A stretch of DNA of 64,000 nucleotides from Candidatus Babeliales bacterium (GCA_020050795.1 JAGVKD010000004.1:115979-179978), one strand, 5' to 3'. Shown: positions 41,586 to 50,871, counted from the first letter of the stretch. Notes: a model not told the origin generated them from the sequence alone. Numbers and translations are program-made.

Positions 41586-42236
41586 ATGTTAATGGCTGAT
41601 TTTTTTAATAATGAAAATCGTGATGAGTCTTCATCTGGTTGTTCAAAAAATTCATCGCTATGTATTTCAAAGCGGCATGCAAGCCTGTTAATGGCAGGAT
41701 TCTTGGCGCTATTTTTTTTCACCTTTATCACCGGATACTTCTGGGGTAAGCGAACGGCGGTTGAGCAATTAACAAGCAAAATAGAGGAAGAATTACTTGC
41801 AGATCAAATTCATAGTTCATTTTACAATATGCAAGAAAGAAATCCTGCACCGCGTGCTATAATTGATCAACCCGAAGAAGGAGCAGCCACGGTTCCGGAA
41901 TCTGAGCCAGAAGTAGAGGTTGAAGAACAGATAGAAGTGCGCCCAGAGCCAGAAGGAATTAAACAGGCACTTCGACAGAGCGAAGATGCGGAGCATTATT
42001 TTGCACAACTGATTGGATTTGGTACGCAATTAGCTGCAAATGGTTTTGTGCAACGTGTATCAAAAGATATTCCAGTTGAGGTAAAAAAACGTACAAGTCG
42101 AACAGCACGAGGTAAAACTCGTACGTGGTATCAAGTGGTTACTAAGCCATATTCCGATAAAAACGAATTGGCTTCATTAGTGAAAAAAGTTTCAAAAAAA
42201 GAACGTCTTAATGGTGTGCAAATAGTCACCTGCTAA
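41586..42236 (+). CDS. single-span membrane protein with a SPOR-like C-terminal domain
   Basis: 216 residues; an ATG two codons in (41592) is an alternative start. A cytoplasmic tail with several Ser and Cys is followed by one membrane helix (about 33-52, LLMAGFLALFFFTFITGYFW), then an acidic linker (about 85-125, EEGAATVPESEPEVEVEEQ), and a compact C-terminal domain with YFAQLIGFGTQLAANGF, the KTRTWYQVVTKPYSDKNEL segment and VQIVTC. This order and the A-x2-L...W-x-V-x-x-G/K-P-Y-x-x pattern are those of SPOR proteins, which bind denuded peptidoglycan at the division site. It lies between miaA and the foldase gene with gaps of 9 and 18 bp. Confidence 0.75.
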   Translation: MLMADFFNNENRDESSSGCSKNSSLCISKRHASLLMAGFLALFFFTFITGYFWGKRTAVEQLTSKIEEELLADQIHSSFYNMQERNPAPRAIIDQPEEGAATVPESEPEVEVEEQIEVRPEPEGIKQALRQSEDAEHYFAQLIGFGTQLAANGFVQRVSKDIPVEVKKRTSRTARGKTRTWYQVVTKPYSDKNELASLVKKVSKKERLNGVQIVTC

Positions 42237-42254
42237 TTGAGAAAGGCATCAGGA

Positions 42255-44207
42255 ATGATAACTGACATTCGTAAGCAACTCCAAACTCGAACAGTTCGAG
42301 GCGTGATTCTTATCATGTTTCTTGGCATTGCAGGAATTTTTACCTTACCGTCTGTGTTACGTAAGGGGCTTGTAAGCAAGCCTTGGGTTGCCCAAATTGA
42401 TGGTAATTCAATTTGGTATGATGAGTTTAGAAATGAATTAGTTGAGAAGCGAGACCAACTGGCGGCCATTCGTGCCCAGTATGGAGAATATGCAGATGTG
42501 CTATTCGCTTCCATGGGTATTAATCCAAATCCACAGATATTGGCTGCGGATTCCTTAATTCGTGGTGCGCTTGTTTTGCAGGCGGGAAAAGCTGCGGGGC
42601 TTGAATTGCATAGTGATTTTATTGCAGAGCAAATCAAGAATAAAAATCGCGAAGTCTTGTCGTTGATCCCATCATACGCACTGGATGCGCAAGGCAATGT
42701 GGATCAGAATATTTTGCGTGAATACCTTTCACGCCGTGGCATGACAATTGCAGAATTTGAGCAGCGCTTGGAGCAGCTTTTGATGCGTACAATGGTAAGT
42801 GAACTTATTGTTGCATCTGTGCATGTTCCTCGTTTTGAAGTTGAGCAGAAAGCGATTACAAGCTTTGCGCCAAAACGCTTTTCAGCACTTCACTTTTCTC
42901 TAGATTCTTTTGTCGCAGAAGAAAAGAAAAAGGCACTGAATGAGCAAGAGGTTCAGGATTATTATGATCGCCAAAACCAACAATACAAACGCTATTGGGT
43001 CCCTGAAAAGCGTGATGCTACTGTGTGGAAATTTGAACCGAGTGATTATGGTATTTCTGTGAGCGATAAGCAAATTGCTCATTATTATGATGATTATAAA
43101 ACTCGTGATTTTGTGAAGGAGCCAGCAAAGATTCAGGTGCGCAGAATTTTCTTCCGTGTTACCGATCCAAGCAAGCTTCAAGCAACGTTTGAAAAAGCGA
43201 AAGAAGTGCATAAGCAAGTAGTTGCTGATCCAGCTTCATTTGGCAAAATTGCCAAAGAGATTTCACAAGATGAAACCTCCGCGAAAAATGGAGGCCTTGT
43301 ACCATTCTTTGCTCGTGGCGAACTAAATCCGTCGTTTGAAAAAGCAGCATTCCTCTTGAAGGAAGAAGGTGAAATTTCAAGCATTATTCAAACAGAAGAA
43401 GGCTTTGATATTATTCAGCGCGGGGATCGTAAAAAGGCGATCTATAAACCGCTGAAGGATGTTGAAACTGATATCAAGAAGAGTCTTACTCAAAAAGAAT
43501 TCGCCCGCCTCTTTGCGCAAGACGTAAAGCAGTTAACCAATCAGGCTAAGGCAGAGTCAGCATCCCTCGATGCTTTCATAGCTGAAAAAGGCGGAAAGAA
43601 ACAAGTGGTTCATGGTGCTGTTAAAGATGACACCGTGCGTACCAAAACTATTTTTAGTCTGAAAAAAGATGCTCTGGGTTCATACTTGGATGATGGTGCA
43701 GGCTATATCGTATTAGCCGGATCTATTGAAAAGAGTCATGTGGCGCCATTTGAAGAAGTGAAAGGCGCGGTTAAAACAGATCTTTACACAGAGCGCGCTA
43801 TTCAGACTATCAAGGAGCAGATGACACAGGCTCAAGAGTTGGCTAAAACAACGCCACTTGCAAGCCTCAAAGGCCAGTTCAATGCACGCCTCGAAACGGT
43901 TCCTTTTGTGGATCCAAGCGATGAGGATGCGGTGAAGGCTCTCAAAGAAAAAGGATTGCCTTCTTACCGTATGCTTACCCTTGAGCGGGTGGGTGGTGTA
44001 ATTGCTGGGCAAACTCCAGAGGGTGGCGTTATTGTCCGCCTTGATGAAATCAAGCAAATTGACAAAGAGAAATTAGAAGAAAAGATGAAAGAAGCGCGCG
44101 CTAATTTAGAGGCCGAAAGATACCAGTTAACAGTGGAAGGCTTTATTGCTTCTTCTTATAGAAATGCTACAATTAAAATGAACGAAACGCTTCTTGGAAT
44201 CGCTTAA
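42255..44207 (+). CDS. PpiD/SurA-like periplasmic foldase
   Basis: 650 residues from ATG 42255 (GAGAAAGG 9 bp upstream); a TTG six codons earlier is less likely. One N-terminal membrane anchor (about 15-33) holds it in the inner membrane, as in PpiD. A SurA-type chaperone region follows (about 40-210). The parvulin peptidyl-prolyl isomerase domain is seen at about 280-395: KIQVRRIFFRVTDPSK, SQDETSAKNGGLVPFFARGE, LNPSFEKAAFLLKEEGEISS, and TEEGFDIIQ. The C-terminal part is helical. The protein likely assists folding of exported proteins, which here include six large outer-membrane-type proteins. It precedes recA by 12 bp. Confidence 0.85.
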   Translation: MITDIRKQLQTRTVRGVILIMFLGIAGIFTLPSVLRKGLVSKPWVAQIDGNSIWYDEFRNELVEKRDQLAAIRAQYGEYADVLFASMGINPNPQILAADSLIRGALVLQAGKAAGLELHSDFIAEQIKNKNREVLSLIPSYALDAQGNVDQNILREYLSRRGMTIAEFEQRLEQLLMRTMVSELIVASVHVPRFEVEQKAITSFAPKRFSALHFSLDSFVAEEKKKALNEQEVQDYYDRQNQQYKRYWVPEKRDATVWKFEPSDYGISVSDKQIAHYYDDYKTRDFVKEPAKIQVRRIFFRVTDPSKLQATFEKAKEVHKQVVADPASFGKIAKEISQDETSAKNGGLVPFFARGELNPSFEKAAFLLKEEGEISSIIQTEEGFDIIQRGDRKKAIYKPLKDVETDIKKSLTQKEFARLFAQDVKQLTNQAKAESASLDAFIAEKGGKKQVVHGAVKDDTVRTKTIFSLKKDALGSYLDDGAGYIVLAGSIEKSHVAPFEEVKGAVKTDLYTERAIQTIKEQMTQAQELAKTTPLASLKGQFNARLETVPFVDPSDEDAVKALKEKGLPSYRMLTLERVGGVIAGQTPEGGVIVRLDEIKQIDKEKLEEKMKEARANLEAERYQLTVEGFIASSYRNATIKMNETLLGIA

Positions 44208-44219
44208 AAATAATACAAT

Positions 44220-45278
44220 ATGAAAAATCAATCTAAAAAAACAGAAACAAAGCCTATTACCTCTGCTAGCGATGCAGTGGATGCTTCAAAGCGTAAAGTG
44301 CTTGAAGTAACCTTTGCCCAAATCGACAAACAGTATGGTAAAGGCGCTGTGATGATGCTTGGTCAGACGACCAATACCAATGTTAAAGCTATCTCGACAG
44401 GTTCAATACTGATCGATCAAGCCATTGGAATTGGTGGTTTACCGTGTGGTCGTATTGTTGAAATATATGGCCCAGAAGCTTCGGGGAAAACAACGCTTGC
44501 TATGCAGGCTGTTGCCCAAGCACAAGCTCTTGGAGGTATCTGTGCATACATTGATGCAGAGCATGCCTTGGATCCAAACTATGCGGCTGGGATTGGTGTG
44601 AACGTTGATGATTTAATCGTTTCACAGCCCGATTATGGCGAGCAGGCTCTTGATATTGCAGAGATGCTAGTCAGGTCTGGCGCCATTGATATTATCGTTA
44701 TCGATTCGGTGGCAGCTCTTGTTCCAAAGGCGGAGCTTGAAGGCGAAATGGGTGATTCTCATATGGGATTGCAGGCTCGATTGATGTCTCAGGCGCTTCG
44801 TAAACTGACGCCAGTAGTTCATAAATCGAACACGGTACTGATATTTATTAACCAGATTAGGCAGAATATCAGCGCAATGGCTTTCGCTCCTAAAGAGACA
44901 ACCACTGGTGGTAAAGCCCTTAAGTTTTATGCATCCTTGCGACTTGATGTTCGTAGGATAGCGGGACTTAAAAAAGGTGAAGAACACATTGGTAATCGCT
45001 TACGCATTAAAGTTGCCAAAAACAAGATGGCGCCGCCATTTAGAGAAGTTGAAGTTGATTTGTTGTTTGGCAAAGGTATTAGCCGAGAGCTAGATATGCT
45101 TGATGCTGCTTTGCAATACAATGTGATTATTAAATCTGGATCTTGGTTCTCGTACAATGATGATAAGCTTGGCCAGGGTCGAGAACAAGTTGCGGAATAT
45201 TTGATGAACAATCCTGAGAAAGCGAATGAATTATTCGCAAAAATTCAGGATGTTATAAAAGCAGCCGTTCCTCGTTAA
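44220..45278 (+). CDS. recA: recombinase RecA
   Basis: 352 residues, the normal length. Walker [51 protein letters not shown] and [11 protein letters not shown] with the L2 loop [19 protein letters not shown] are all present. The C-terminal domain is complete, but the usual very acidic tail is short here (ENPEK-type segment then [11 protein letters not shown]). RecA forms filaments on single-stranded DNA for recombination and LexA cleavage. The ATG comes 12 bp after the ppiD-like stop with no clear ribosome-binding site of its own, so translation may be coupled. Confidence 0.98.
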   Translation: MKNQSKKTETKPITSASDAVDASKRKVLEVTFAQIDKQYGKGAVMMLGQTTNTNVKAISTGSILIDQAIGIGGLPCGRIVEIYGPEASGKTTLAMQAVAQAQALGGICAYIDAEHALDPNYAAGIGVNVDDLIVSQPDYGEQALDIAEMLVRSGAIDIIVIDSVAALVPKAELEGEMGDSHMGLQARLMSQALRKLTPVVHKSNTVLIFINQIRQNISAMAFAPKETTTGGKALKFYASLRLDVRRIAGLKKGEEHIGNRLRIKVAKNKMAPPFREVEVDLLFGKGISRELDMLDAALQYNVIIKSGSWFSYNDDKLGQGREQVAEYLMNNPEKANELFAKIQDVIKAAVPR

Positions 45279-45331
45279 GAGTTTCAGCTGTGTGTGGAAG
45301 AAGCTAGGATTTAACCAATAGAGATTTAGCT

Positions 45332-45892
45332 TTGAAAAATAGTAAAAATACTAAAGAGATTAGAAGAGAGCCTGCTCCGTTAATCAATGATAGAATACGC
45401 GCTCCGCGTGTTCAGCTCATTACCAGTGATGGCGAAAACATTGGTATCATTGATCGAGATAGAGCACTTGTGATGGCACGTGAAGCTGAGCTTGATCTTG
45501 TTCTGCTTGCAGAGCAAGGAAGCGAAGGTGTTCCTGTAACCAAGATTATGGATTACGGGAAAATGATTTATGAAAAAAAGAAGAAACAGGCAGAAGCTAA
45601 AAAGCATCAAAAAGTTATCCAGGTTAAGGAAGTTAAGTTTCGTCCAAAAATTGGTGAGCATGATTATCAAACTAAGATGAATCAGGCTGTTCAGTTTTTG
45701 AAAGAAGGCAAACGGGTTAAGGTTACGCTCGCATTTCGTGGTCGAGAAAATATCACAAAAGACGAACGCGGCGCTGAGCTCTTTAAGCGAATTGACGAAA
45801 CTTTTACTCAGCATGGATTACATGACAGTCTTGTGACAGAACAGGATTCACGTCTTGGACAATTCTGGTCACGTGTTTATTACCTCAAATAA
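45332..45892 (+). CDS. infC: translation initiation factor IF-3, TTG start
   Basis: 186 residues. N-domain with PLINDRIRAPRVQLI, GIIDRDRALVMAREAELDLV, linker KKKKQAEAKKHQKVIQVKE and C-domain with VKFRPKIGEHDYQTKMNQAV, FLKEGKRVKVTLAFRGRE. IF-3 checks initiator tRNA and start codon on the 30S subunit. The start is TTG at 45332: the upstream frame is closed by TAG at 45305, there is no in-frame ATG, and the first internal Met lies beyond conserved N-domain sequence. A rare start codon is typical of infC, where it allows autoregulation by IF-3. rpmI and rplT follow in the conserved order. Confidence 0.95.
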   Translation: MKNSKNTKEIRREPAPLINDRIRAPRVQLITSDGENIGIIDRDRALVMAREAELDLVLLAEQGSEGVPVTKIMDYGKMIYEKKKKQAEAKKHQKVIQVKEVKFRPKIGEHDYQTKMNQAVQFLKEGKRVKVTLAFRGRENITKDERGAELFKRIDETFTQHGLHDSLVTEQDSRLGQFWSRVYYLK

Positions 45893-45910
45893 TTGTCTGG
45901 GATTATAGAT

Positions 45911-46111
45911 ATGCCAAAAATGAAAACAAACTCATCTGCAAAGAAGAGATTTTCCAAGTCCGGTGGTAAAAAAGGCCTCATCAAACGTGGGCGCGCTTAC
46001 CGTCGTCACTTGCTGACAAAAAAATCGCGTAAAACAAAGCGTGATTTGAGAAAAACAGGATACTTCACCAAAGGCGATGCAAAACATATCGCAGCTTTGT
46101 TGCCGTATTAA
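45911..46111 (+). CDS. rpmI: ribosomal protein L35
   Basis: 66 residues from ATG 45911; the frame is open six codons earlier into the infC boundary, but [14 protein letters not shown] is the canonical start. Basic, with [20 protein letters not shown] and ending HIAALLPY, as in L35. It lies in the infC-rpmI-rplT operon. Confidence 0.97.
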   Translation: MPKMKTNSSAKKRFSKSGGKKGLIKRGRAYRRHLLTKKSRKTKRDLRKTGYFTKGDAKHIAALLPY

Positions 46112-46147
46112 ATAATAACCTTATTTTGTGAAATTTAGGATTATACA

Positions 46148-46495
46148 ATGACTCGTATTAAACGTGGTATTCAGGTCAAAAAACGCCATAAGCGTTTATT
46201 AAAAAAGACCCAAGGTTTCTGGGGACAACGTAAAAACATCTTCCGTCGCGCAAAAGAAACTTTGTTGCGAGCGTGGGCGTTTGCGTTCAGAGGTCGTAAA
46301 CTTAAAAAACGTGATATGCGCGGATTGTTCATTACACGTATTGGCGCTGCAGCTAAACAAAATGGCATGTCATACAGCACGTTTATCAGCGGCCTTAAAA
46401 AAGCAGACGTTAAATTGAACCGTAAAATGTTGAGCCAAATTGCGGTCTACGACCAAAAAGCATTTGCAACATTGACTGAAATCGCACGCGGGTAG
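46148..46495 (+). CDS. rplT: ribosomal protein L20
   Basis: 115 residues with TAGGAT before the ATG. Strongly basic helical N-terminus (RIKRGIQVKKRHKRLLKKTQ, then GFWGQRKNIFRRAKETLLRA) and globular C-terminal domain (FITRIGAAAKQNGMSYSTFI and GLKKADVKLNRKMLSQIAV). L20 is needed for early assembly of the large subunit and in other bacteria represses the infC-rpmI-rplT operon. It closes that operon here. Confidence 0.98.
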   Translation: MTRIKRGIQVKKRHKRLLKKTQGFWGQRKNIFRRAKETLLRAWAFAFRGRKLKKRDMRGLFITRIGAAAKQNGMSYSTFISGLKKADVKLNRKMLSQIAVYDQKAFATLTEIARG

Positions 46496-46573
46496 TTGTT
46501 TTTGAGCGATTCTTGACACCGCTAATTCGGCGTAACTACATTGAGTGTGAACCTGATAAAAAAAGGAAACACA

Positions 46574-46891
46574 ATGGATGCGCTAAGAGTTTTAGAGCAT
46601 AAAATTACGGCATTGGCGGCCCTAGTCAAGGATATGAAATCTCAGAACGAACAGTTGCGCGCTGAAAATGCAAAGCTATCGGCAGAAGGTGTCGATTTAA
46701 AGGCAGAGAATGCCCGGCTAGCAGAGGAAGCGGGTCAACTATCAGCAAAATTGGAAACGATGGAGGGGTCTATGCTAATGGGATTTGAACAGCTAAATGT
46801 TATGTCCAAAGAAAAAGAGCTGACAAAAGTTGTTGTGGATGACCTGATAAGAAGCATTGATTCCCTCGTTAAGCGTGAAAATCAACAATGA
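46574..46891 (+). CDS. ZapB-like coiled-coil division protein
   Basis: 105 residues from ATG 46574, preceded by AAAAGGAAA; the longest frame starts 11 codons earlier with GTG. It is nearly all coiled coil, with heptads in LEHKITALAALVKDMKSQNE, then QLRAENAKLSAEGVDLKAEN and following. ZapB of Escherichia coli is a small coiled coil that binds ZapA at the Z-ring. The stop overlaps the start of zapA in ATGA, so the two are translationally coupled, which supports a ZapB-like role. Sequence alone does not prove homology with ZapB; other short coiled coils encoded upstream of zapA are possible. Confidence 0.7.
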   Translation: MDALRVLEHKITALAALVKDMKSQNEQLRAENAKLSAEGVDLKAENARLAEEAGQLSAKLETMEGSMLMGFEQLNVMSKEKELTKVVVDDLIRSIDSLVKRENQQ

Positions 46892-47178
46892 AAAATGAAC
46901 GTAGAAGCTACAAAGTTACTATTTTCGGCGATGAATATGCTCTCATGTCGGATGAACTAGAAGAGCATATGGCGCAGGCGGCATCACTGGTTGATGTTGC
47001 TATGCGAGAAATCGATCAAAGTGCGCGTATTGGCAATTCCAAAAAAGTAGCTGTTTTGGCAGCCATGCGCATCGCGAGCAAATTGTTGCATCTACAGCGA
47101 GACGTTGAAAAGAATAAGCAGCGTGAATACGAACTGGCTTCTCGCATAGAAGAAGATATTCTGTCGCTTGTTCCATAA
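46888..47178 (+). CDS. zapA: cell division protein ZapA
   Basis: 96 residues. The N-terminal domain (YKVTIFGDEYALMSDELEEH) and helical C-terminal part (VAVLAAMRIASKLLHLQRDV) match ZapA. ZapA binds FtsZ and cross-links Z-ring filaments. It overlaps the coiled-coil gene by 4 bp (ATGA) and is followed by two hairpin terminators. Confidence 0.88.
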   Translation: MKNERRSYKVTIFGDEYALMSDELEEHMAQAASLVDVAMREIDQSARIGNSKKVAVLAAMRIASKLLHLQRDVEKNKQREYELASRIEEDILSLVP

Positions 47179-47186
47179 GTCAACGT

Positions 47187-47215
47187 AATAAGGCGTATCG
47201 AGTGCCTTATTTTTA
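47187..47215 (+). terminator. terminator after zapA
   Basis: Eight-bp stem (47187-47194 with 47204-47211) and a T-rich end, just after the stop codon. Confidence 0.72.
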
Positions 47216-47246
47216 GTTTCCAATATTTGTCTTGATACGTTACCTA

Positions 47247-47287
47247 GCGATCCTACTTTTATAAAGTTAGGATTGCTTCTTTTTTTA
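47247..47287 (+). terminator. second terminator downstream of zapA
   Basis: A stem of about 13 bp (47247-47259 with 47263-47275, with one bulge) followed by a long T run (47276-47287). Between it and the first terminator lie only about 30 bp; whether it ends read-through or a separate short RNA is unknown. Confidence 0.7.
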
Positions 47288-47447
47288 TATTTTCAGCTTC
47301 TCTATTGCAACTGCCTGCCAGGCGTAGCTTGCCGAGTCGGTAGACCCGGATAAGTGTAGACTGGTCTGTGTGTGTTTTTCTTTAAAGATAAAAGATAATT
47401 GTGATAGGCAGTTTTTATGAAGCAAACTTAAATCTAGTAGGATAAGC
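47288..47447 (+). other. leader region of the RNase Y gene, possible structured RNA
   Basis: About 160 bp between the second terminator and the rny ATG. It contains GC-rich short inverted repeats (GCCTGCCAGGC near 47320 and AGACTGGTCT near 47365) in an AT-rich context. In many proteobacteria the 6S RNA gene lies next to zapA; no 6S consensus could be recognised here. No other function is visible. Confidence 0.3.
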
Positions 47448-49010
47448 ATGATAATAGGATTGCAGGCAGGACTGATATTGCTTGCGGGTTTTATCTCAGC
47501 AGCCGCCATCTTTTTTTTGTGGTATGCGCAACGTAAAATAGTTGTGGCGCACCGTACATTAAAAGAGTCGGAAGATCGCTGGGAAGACGCAAAGCGGTCC
47601 ATTGACACTGAGCGGCGCGAGGCCTCTCTTAAGCTTAAAGATGAAATGTATCGTAAGCGCAAAGAGTTCGAACTTGAATTAAAGCGCGAACGCTTAGAGC
47701 TTGATCGATTGCAGAATAAATTAACCAGCAAATACGAACACATTGAAGCTCGTGAAAATAAGCTTGATGAGCAGCGACGTGAGCTGCAGCAAAAAGAACG
47801 CGAAATGCTGCGTATTGAAGATTCTTTGCGCGCAAATGAAGCAAAATTAAAAAAGCTTTATGACGAGTTGATTAGCAAGCTTGAACAAGTAAGTAATATG
47901 TCGAAAGACGAAGCTAAAAAGGCTTTGTCGGAAACTATTGAGGCGGAAGTTAATCTTTCAAGCCAAAAATGGATTCAAAAAGTTGAAGAAGATACGCGAC
48001 AAAAAGCGAAGCAAAAATCGACTGATATCATTGTTTCGGCAATGCAGCGATATGCTGCTGATCAAGTGACTCCGCATTCTTCAGGTGTTGTTCACTTACC
48101 AAGCGATGACATGAAAGGTCGCATTATTGGTAAGGAAGGCCGCAATATCAAAGCGCTAGAAATGGCGACAGGTATGGAATTTGTGATTGGTGATTCTGCG
48201 GATATTACGGTATCTGGGTTCAATCCAATTCGCCGCGAAGTTGCGCGTCGTACTCTTGAACGTTTGATTGCAGATGGACGCATTAATCCATCGCGCATCG
48301 AAGAAACTGTAGAGCTTTGCGAAAAAGAAATTGAAGAAGCGATAGAAGAGTATGGAAAAGAGGCTGTGCTTGAATTCAACTTGCAAAGCGTTCATCCGGA
48401 AATTGTAACGTTGCTTGGTAAATTGAATTTTAGAACCAGCTTTTCCCAAAATGTATTGCAACACTGTAAGGAAGTTGCCATATTTTCGCGCCTTGTGGCA
48501 GAAGATTTGGGGCTGGATGGTAGCATCGCGCTTCGTGCAGGATTATTGCACGATATAGGTAAGGCTGTTTCTGCTGAAGTGGAAGGTCCACACGCTCAGA
48601 TTGGCGCGGAAATCGCCAAACGCTGTGGGGAAGATCCAGTCATAGTGAACGCCATTGCGGCTCACCATGAAGATGAAGCGCCAAATTCAGTATATGCATG
48701 GATTGTTATCATTGCAGATACTATTTCAGCTTCACGTCCGGGTGCTCGTCGTGAAACGTTATCTACCTACATAAAACGCCTTGAAAAGCTCGAAGAAATC
48801 GCAGCTGCATTTGAGGGCGTTAAGAAAGCGTATGCATTACAAGCTGGCAGAGAGCTGCGCATCATTGTTGAAGAAGACACAATGGGCGACGATCAATCTC
48901 TTGACCTAGCGCGTAATGTTGCACGTAAAATTGAACAAGAAATGAGTTTCCCTGGTCAGATCAAAGTGAATGTTATCAGAGAAAAACGAGCTATCGAATA
49001 TGCAAGGTAG
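47448..49010 (+). CDS. rny: ribonuclease Y
   Basis: 520 residues, as usual. One N-terminal membrane helix (about 4-26), a long coiled coil (about 30-190), a KH domain with GRIIGKEGRNIKALEMATG (about 225-245), and an HD domain with AGLLHDIGKAV (about 365) and AIAAHHEDEAP. RNase Y is the membrane-bound endonuclease that starts mRNA decay in bacteria lacking RNase E. AGGAT precedes the ATG. ymdB follows with a 3-bp gap, the same pairing seen in Bacillus. Confidence 0.97.
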   Translation: MIIGLQAGLILLAGFISAAAIFFLWYAQRKIVVAHRTLKESEDRWEDAKRSIDTERREASLKLKDEMYRKRKEFELELKRERLELDRLQNKLTSKYEHIEARENKLDEQRRELQQKEREMLRIEDSLRANEAKLKKLYDELISKLEQVSNMSKDEAKKALSETIEAEVNLSSQKWIQKVEEDTRQKAKQKSTDIIVSAMQRYAADQVTPHSSGVVHLPSDDMKGRIIGKEGRNIKALEMATGMEFVIGDSADITVSGFNPIRREVARRTLERLIADGRINPSRIEETVELCEKEIEEAIEEYGKEAVLEFNLQSVHPEIVTLLGKLNFRTSFSQNVLQHCKEVAIFSRLVAEDLGLDGSIALRAGLLHDIGKAVSAEVEGPHAQIGAEIAKRCGEDPVIVNAIAAHHEDEAPNSVYAWIVIIADTISASRPGARRETLSTYIKRLEKLEEIAAAFEGVKKAYALQAGRELRIIVEEDTMGDDQSLDLARNVARKIEQEMSFPGQIKVNVIREKRAIEYAR

Positions 49011-49013
49011 TCT

Positions 49014-49832
49014 ATGAAAACATTTAGAATATTATTCATCGGGGATGTTGTTGGTGAGACCGGCTGCCGTATGTTTGAAAAGCATATAGATGCTTTACGC
49101 AAAAAATATAAGGTAGATGCTCTTATCGTCAACGGCGAAAATAGTGCTCAGGGCGGACGGGGAATTACTCCCCGTCTTGCCGATTTTTTCAAAGAACATG
49201 GCGCCAATGTTGTCACAACGGGTAACCATGTTTGGTACAAGCGTGAAATATATAGCTACCTAGCTCAAAATCACGATGTATTGCGTCCAGCAAATTTCCC
49301 CCATGGTACACCTGGAGTTGGAGTTACAACCTTCAACTGTTCAGGAACTACTGTAGGTGTCATTAACGTGCAGGGTCGCGTTTTTATGCGTGAGCATGTT
49401 GACTGTCCATTTCAAGCAGTTGATTCTTTGTTGACCTATTTAAGAGATAAAACAGACATTATTCTTATTGATTTCCATGCAGAGACGACCTCTGAGAAAA
49501 TGGCGATGGGCTTCCATGTTGATGGTAAAGTGAGTGCGGTTGTTGGCACTCACACTCATGTGCCCACTGCAGATGAGCGCATTTTGCCTAATGGCACTGC
49601 TTTTATCAGTGACGTTGGTATGGTTGGTTCCCTGAATTCGATGCTTGGAATGAAAAAAGAGCCAATTATAAGTCACTTTTTGACTCAGCTTCCGGTGCGT
49701 TTTGAAGTAGACACAACGATGCCTGTTGTTTTGAATTCGGTGTTAATCGAAGTCGATCAAGAAACAGGAAGAGCATTGAAGATAGAACGAATTCAGATAA
49801 TTGATGATCAGTTAGATATTCAAGGCGATTAG
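49014..49832 (+). CDS. ymdB: YmdB-family metallophosphoesterase
   Basis: 272 residues. Metal-binding motifs in order: FIGDVVGETG, VNGENSAQGGRG, TTGNHVWYKR, DFHAETTSEKMAMG, and GTHTHVPTAD. The family cleaves 2',3'- and 3',5'-cyclic nucleotides and affects mRNA levels and biofilm choice in Bacillus. It is directly linked with rny, so both probably act in RNA metabolism. The next gene starts 11 bp after the stop. Confidence 0.93.
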   Translation: MKTFRILFIGDVVGETGCRMFEKHIDALRKKYKVDALIVNGENSAQGGRGITPRLADFFKEHGANVVTTGNHVWYKREIYSYLAQNHDVLRPANFPHGTPGVGVTTFNCSGTTVGVINVQGRVFMREHVDCPFQAVDSLLTYLRDKTDIILIDFHAETTSEKMAMGFHVDGKVSAVVGTHTHVPTADERILPNGTAFISDVGMVGSLNSMLGMKKEPIISHFLTQLPVRFEVDTTMPVVLNSVLIEVDQETGRALKIERIQIIDDQLDIQGD

Positions 49833-49843
49833 GAAGGAGCACT

Positions 49844-50806
49844 ATGTTTCTTATACTGTTAATGTATTTGTGTATTGCGAGTGCCTTTACAGTTGGCAAG
49901 ACTGCATTAGAGTATTCCGATCCAATGTTTTTGGTCGGCACACGTATGTGCATTGCTGGGCTATTGTTGCTTGGATCTCTCTACCTTTTCAATAAGAGTG
50001 CATTTAAGCTCAAAAAAAAGGATTGGTGGCTCTTTGCACAGCTAGCAATAGTTGGTGTTTTTCTTTCCTATGCGTCTGAATTCTGGGCCATGAAGCATAA
50101 TGTTAGCTCGGTTAAGGCGTGTCTTTTTTTTAATCTATCTCCATTTTTTACTGCCATATTGGCCTACTTCATGATTAACGAAAAACTTTCGCGCATGAAA
50201 TGGCTAGGCCTTGCGGTAGGCTTTCTGGGGATGGGGCCGATGCTTTTGACTAACGTTCAGGCAGAGAGTGTTGCAGGTAGTTTTGGAATTATTTCGATAC
50301 CAGAAATAGCAATGCTTTTTAGTGTGATTACTTTTGCCCAGAGCTGGATAATTTTTAAACAGCTCATGACAAGAGGCTATGCGCCACCGATGATTAATGG
50401 ATTCACCATGTTTGCAGGTGGAGTTCTTTCTCTTATCAGTTCATTTTTGTTTGAGCGATTTCCGCCCATTATAGCCGCTACGACTAGTGGACCGGATGCT
50501 TCATTTTATAACTTTATTGCTTCATATGTTTCTGTGCCCTATGCAGCACTGACCATTTTTGCGATTTATGTAGCGTATCTGATTTTGGTGACCAATGTTT
50601 TTGCCTACAATCTCTATGGCTACCTGATGAATTCCTACTCGACCACCTTTTTATCCTTTGCTGGTTTCACGACTCCCATTTTTGGCGGCATCTTAGGATG
50701 GTTCTTCAGAGGAGAGCAAGTGACATGGCATTTCTGGGCGTCAGTGTTTTTGGTGTTTATTGGACTCTATATTTTTTATAAAGATGAGCTGAAAACATTC
50801 AAATAG
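49844..50806 (+). CDS. EamA/DMT-family transporter
   Basis: 320 residues with about ten membrane segments arranged as two repeats, the layout of the drug/metabolite transporter superfamily. Each half has the usual pattern, including EFWAMKHNVSSVKACLFFNL followed by SPFFTAILAYFMINEKLS in the first and TPIFGGILGWFFRGEQVTWH in the second. AAGGAG precedes the ATG. Substrate cannot be predicted; in host-dependent bacteria these proteins may import metabolites. It ends the rny-ymdB transcription unit at a strong terminator. Confidence 0.82.
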   Translation: MFLILLMYLCIASAFTVGKTALEYSDPMFLVGTRMCIAGLLLLGSLYLFNKSAFKLKKKDWWLFAQLAIVGVFLSYASEFWAMKHNVSSVKACLFFNLSPFFTAILAYFMINEKLSRMKWLGLAVGFLGMGPMLLTNVQAESVAGSFGIISIPEIAMLFSVITFAQSWIIFKQLMTRGYAPPMINGFTMFAGGVLSLISSFLFERFPPIIAATTSGPDASFYNFIASYVSVPYAALTIFAIYVAYLILVTNVFAYNLYGYLMNSYSTTFLSFAGFTTPIFGGILGWFFRGEQVTWHFWASVFLVFIGLYIFYKDELKTFK

Positions 50807-50835
50807 ACTTCGCGATATTTAACATTTAGAAAGAC

Positions 50836-50871
50836 AAAAAGTCGATTCACTCAGAGAGGAATCGACTTTTT
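50836..50871. terminator. bidirectional terminator
   Basis: A perfect 12-bp stem (50836-50847 with 50860-50871) with A and T runs in the arms. It serves the EamA gene and the convergent H1-like gene. Confidence 0.87.

Noticed and set aside
47285..47743. 152-codon minus-strand frame over the start of rny
   Set aside because: It is a shadow of the rny coding sequence, Ser/Arg-rich and without a start signal.
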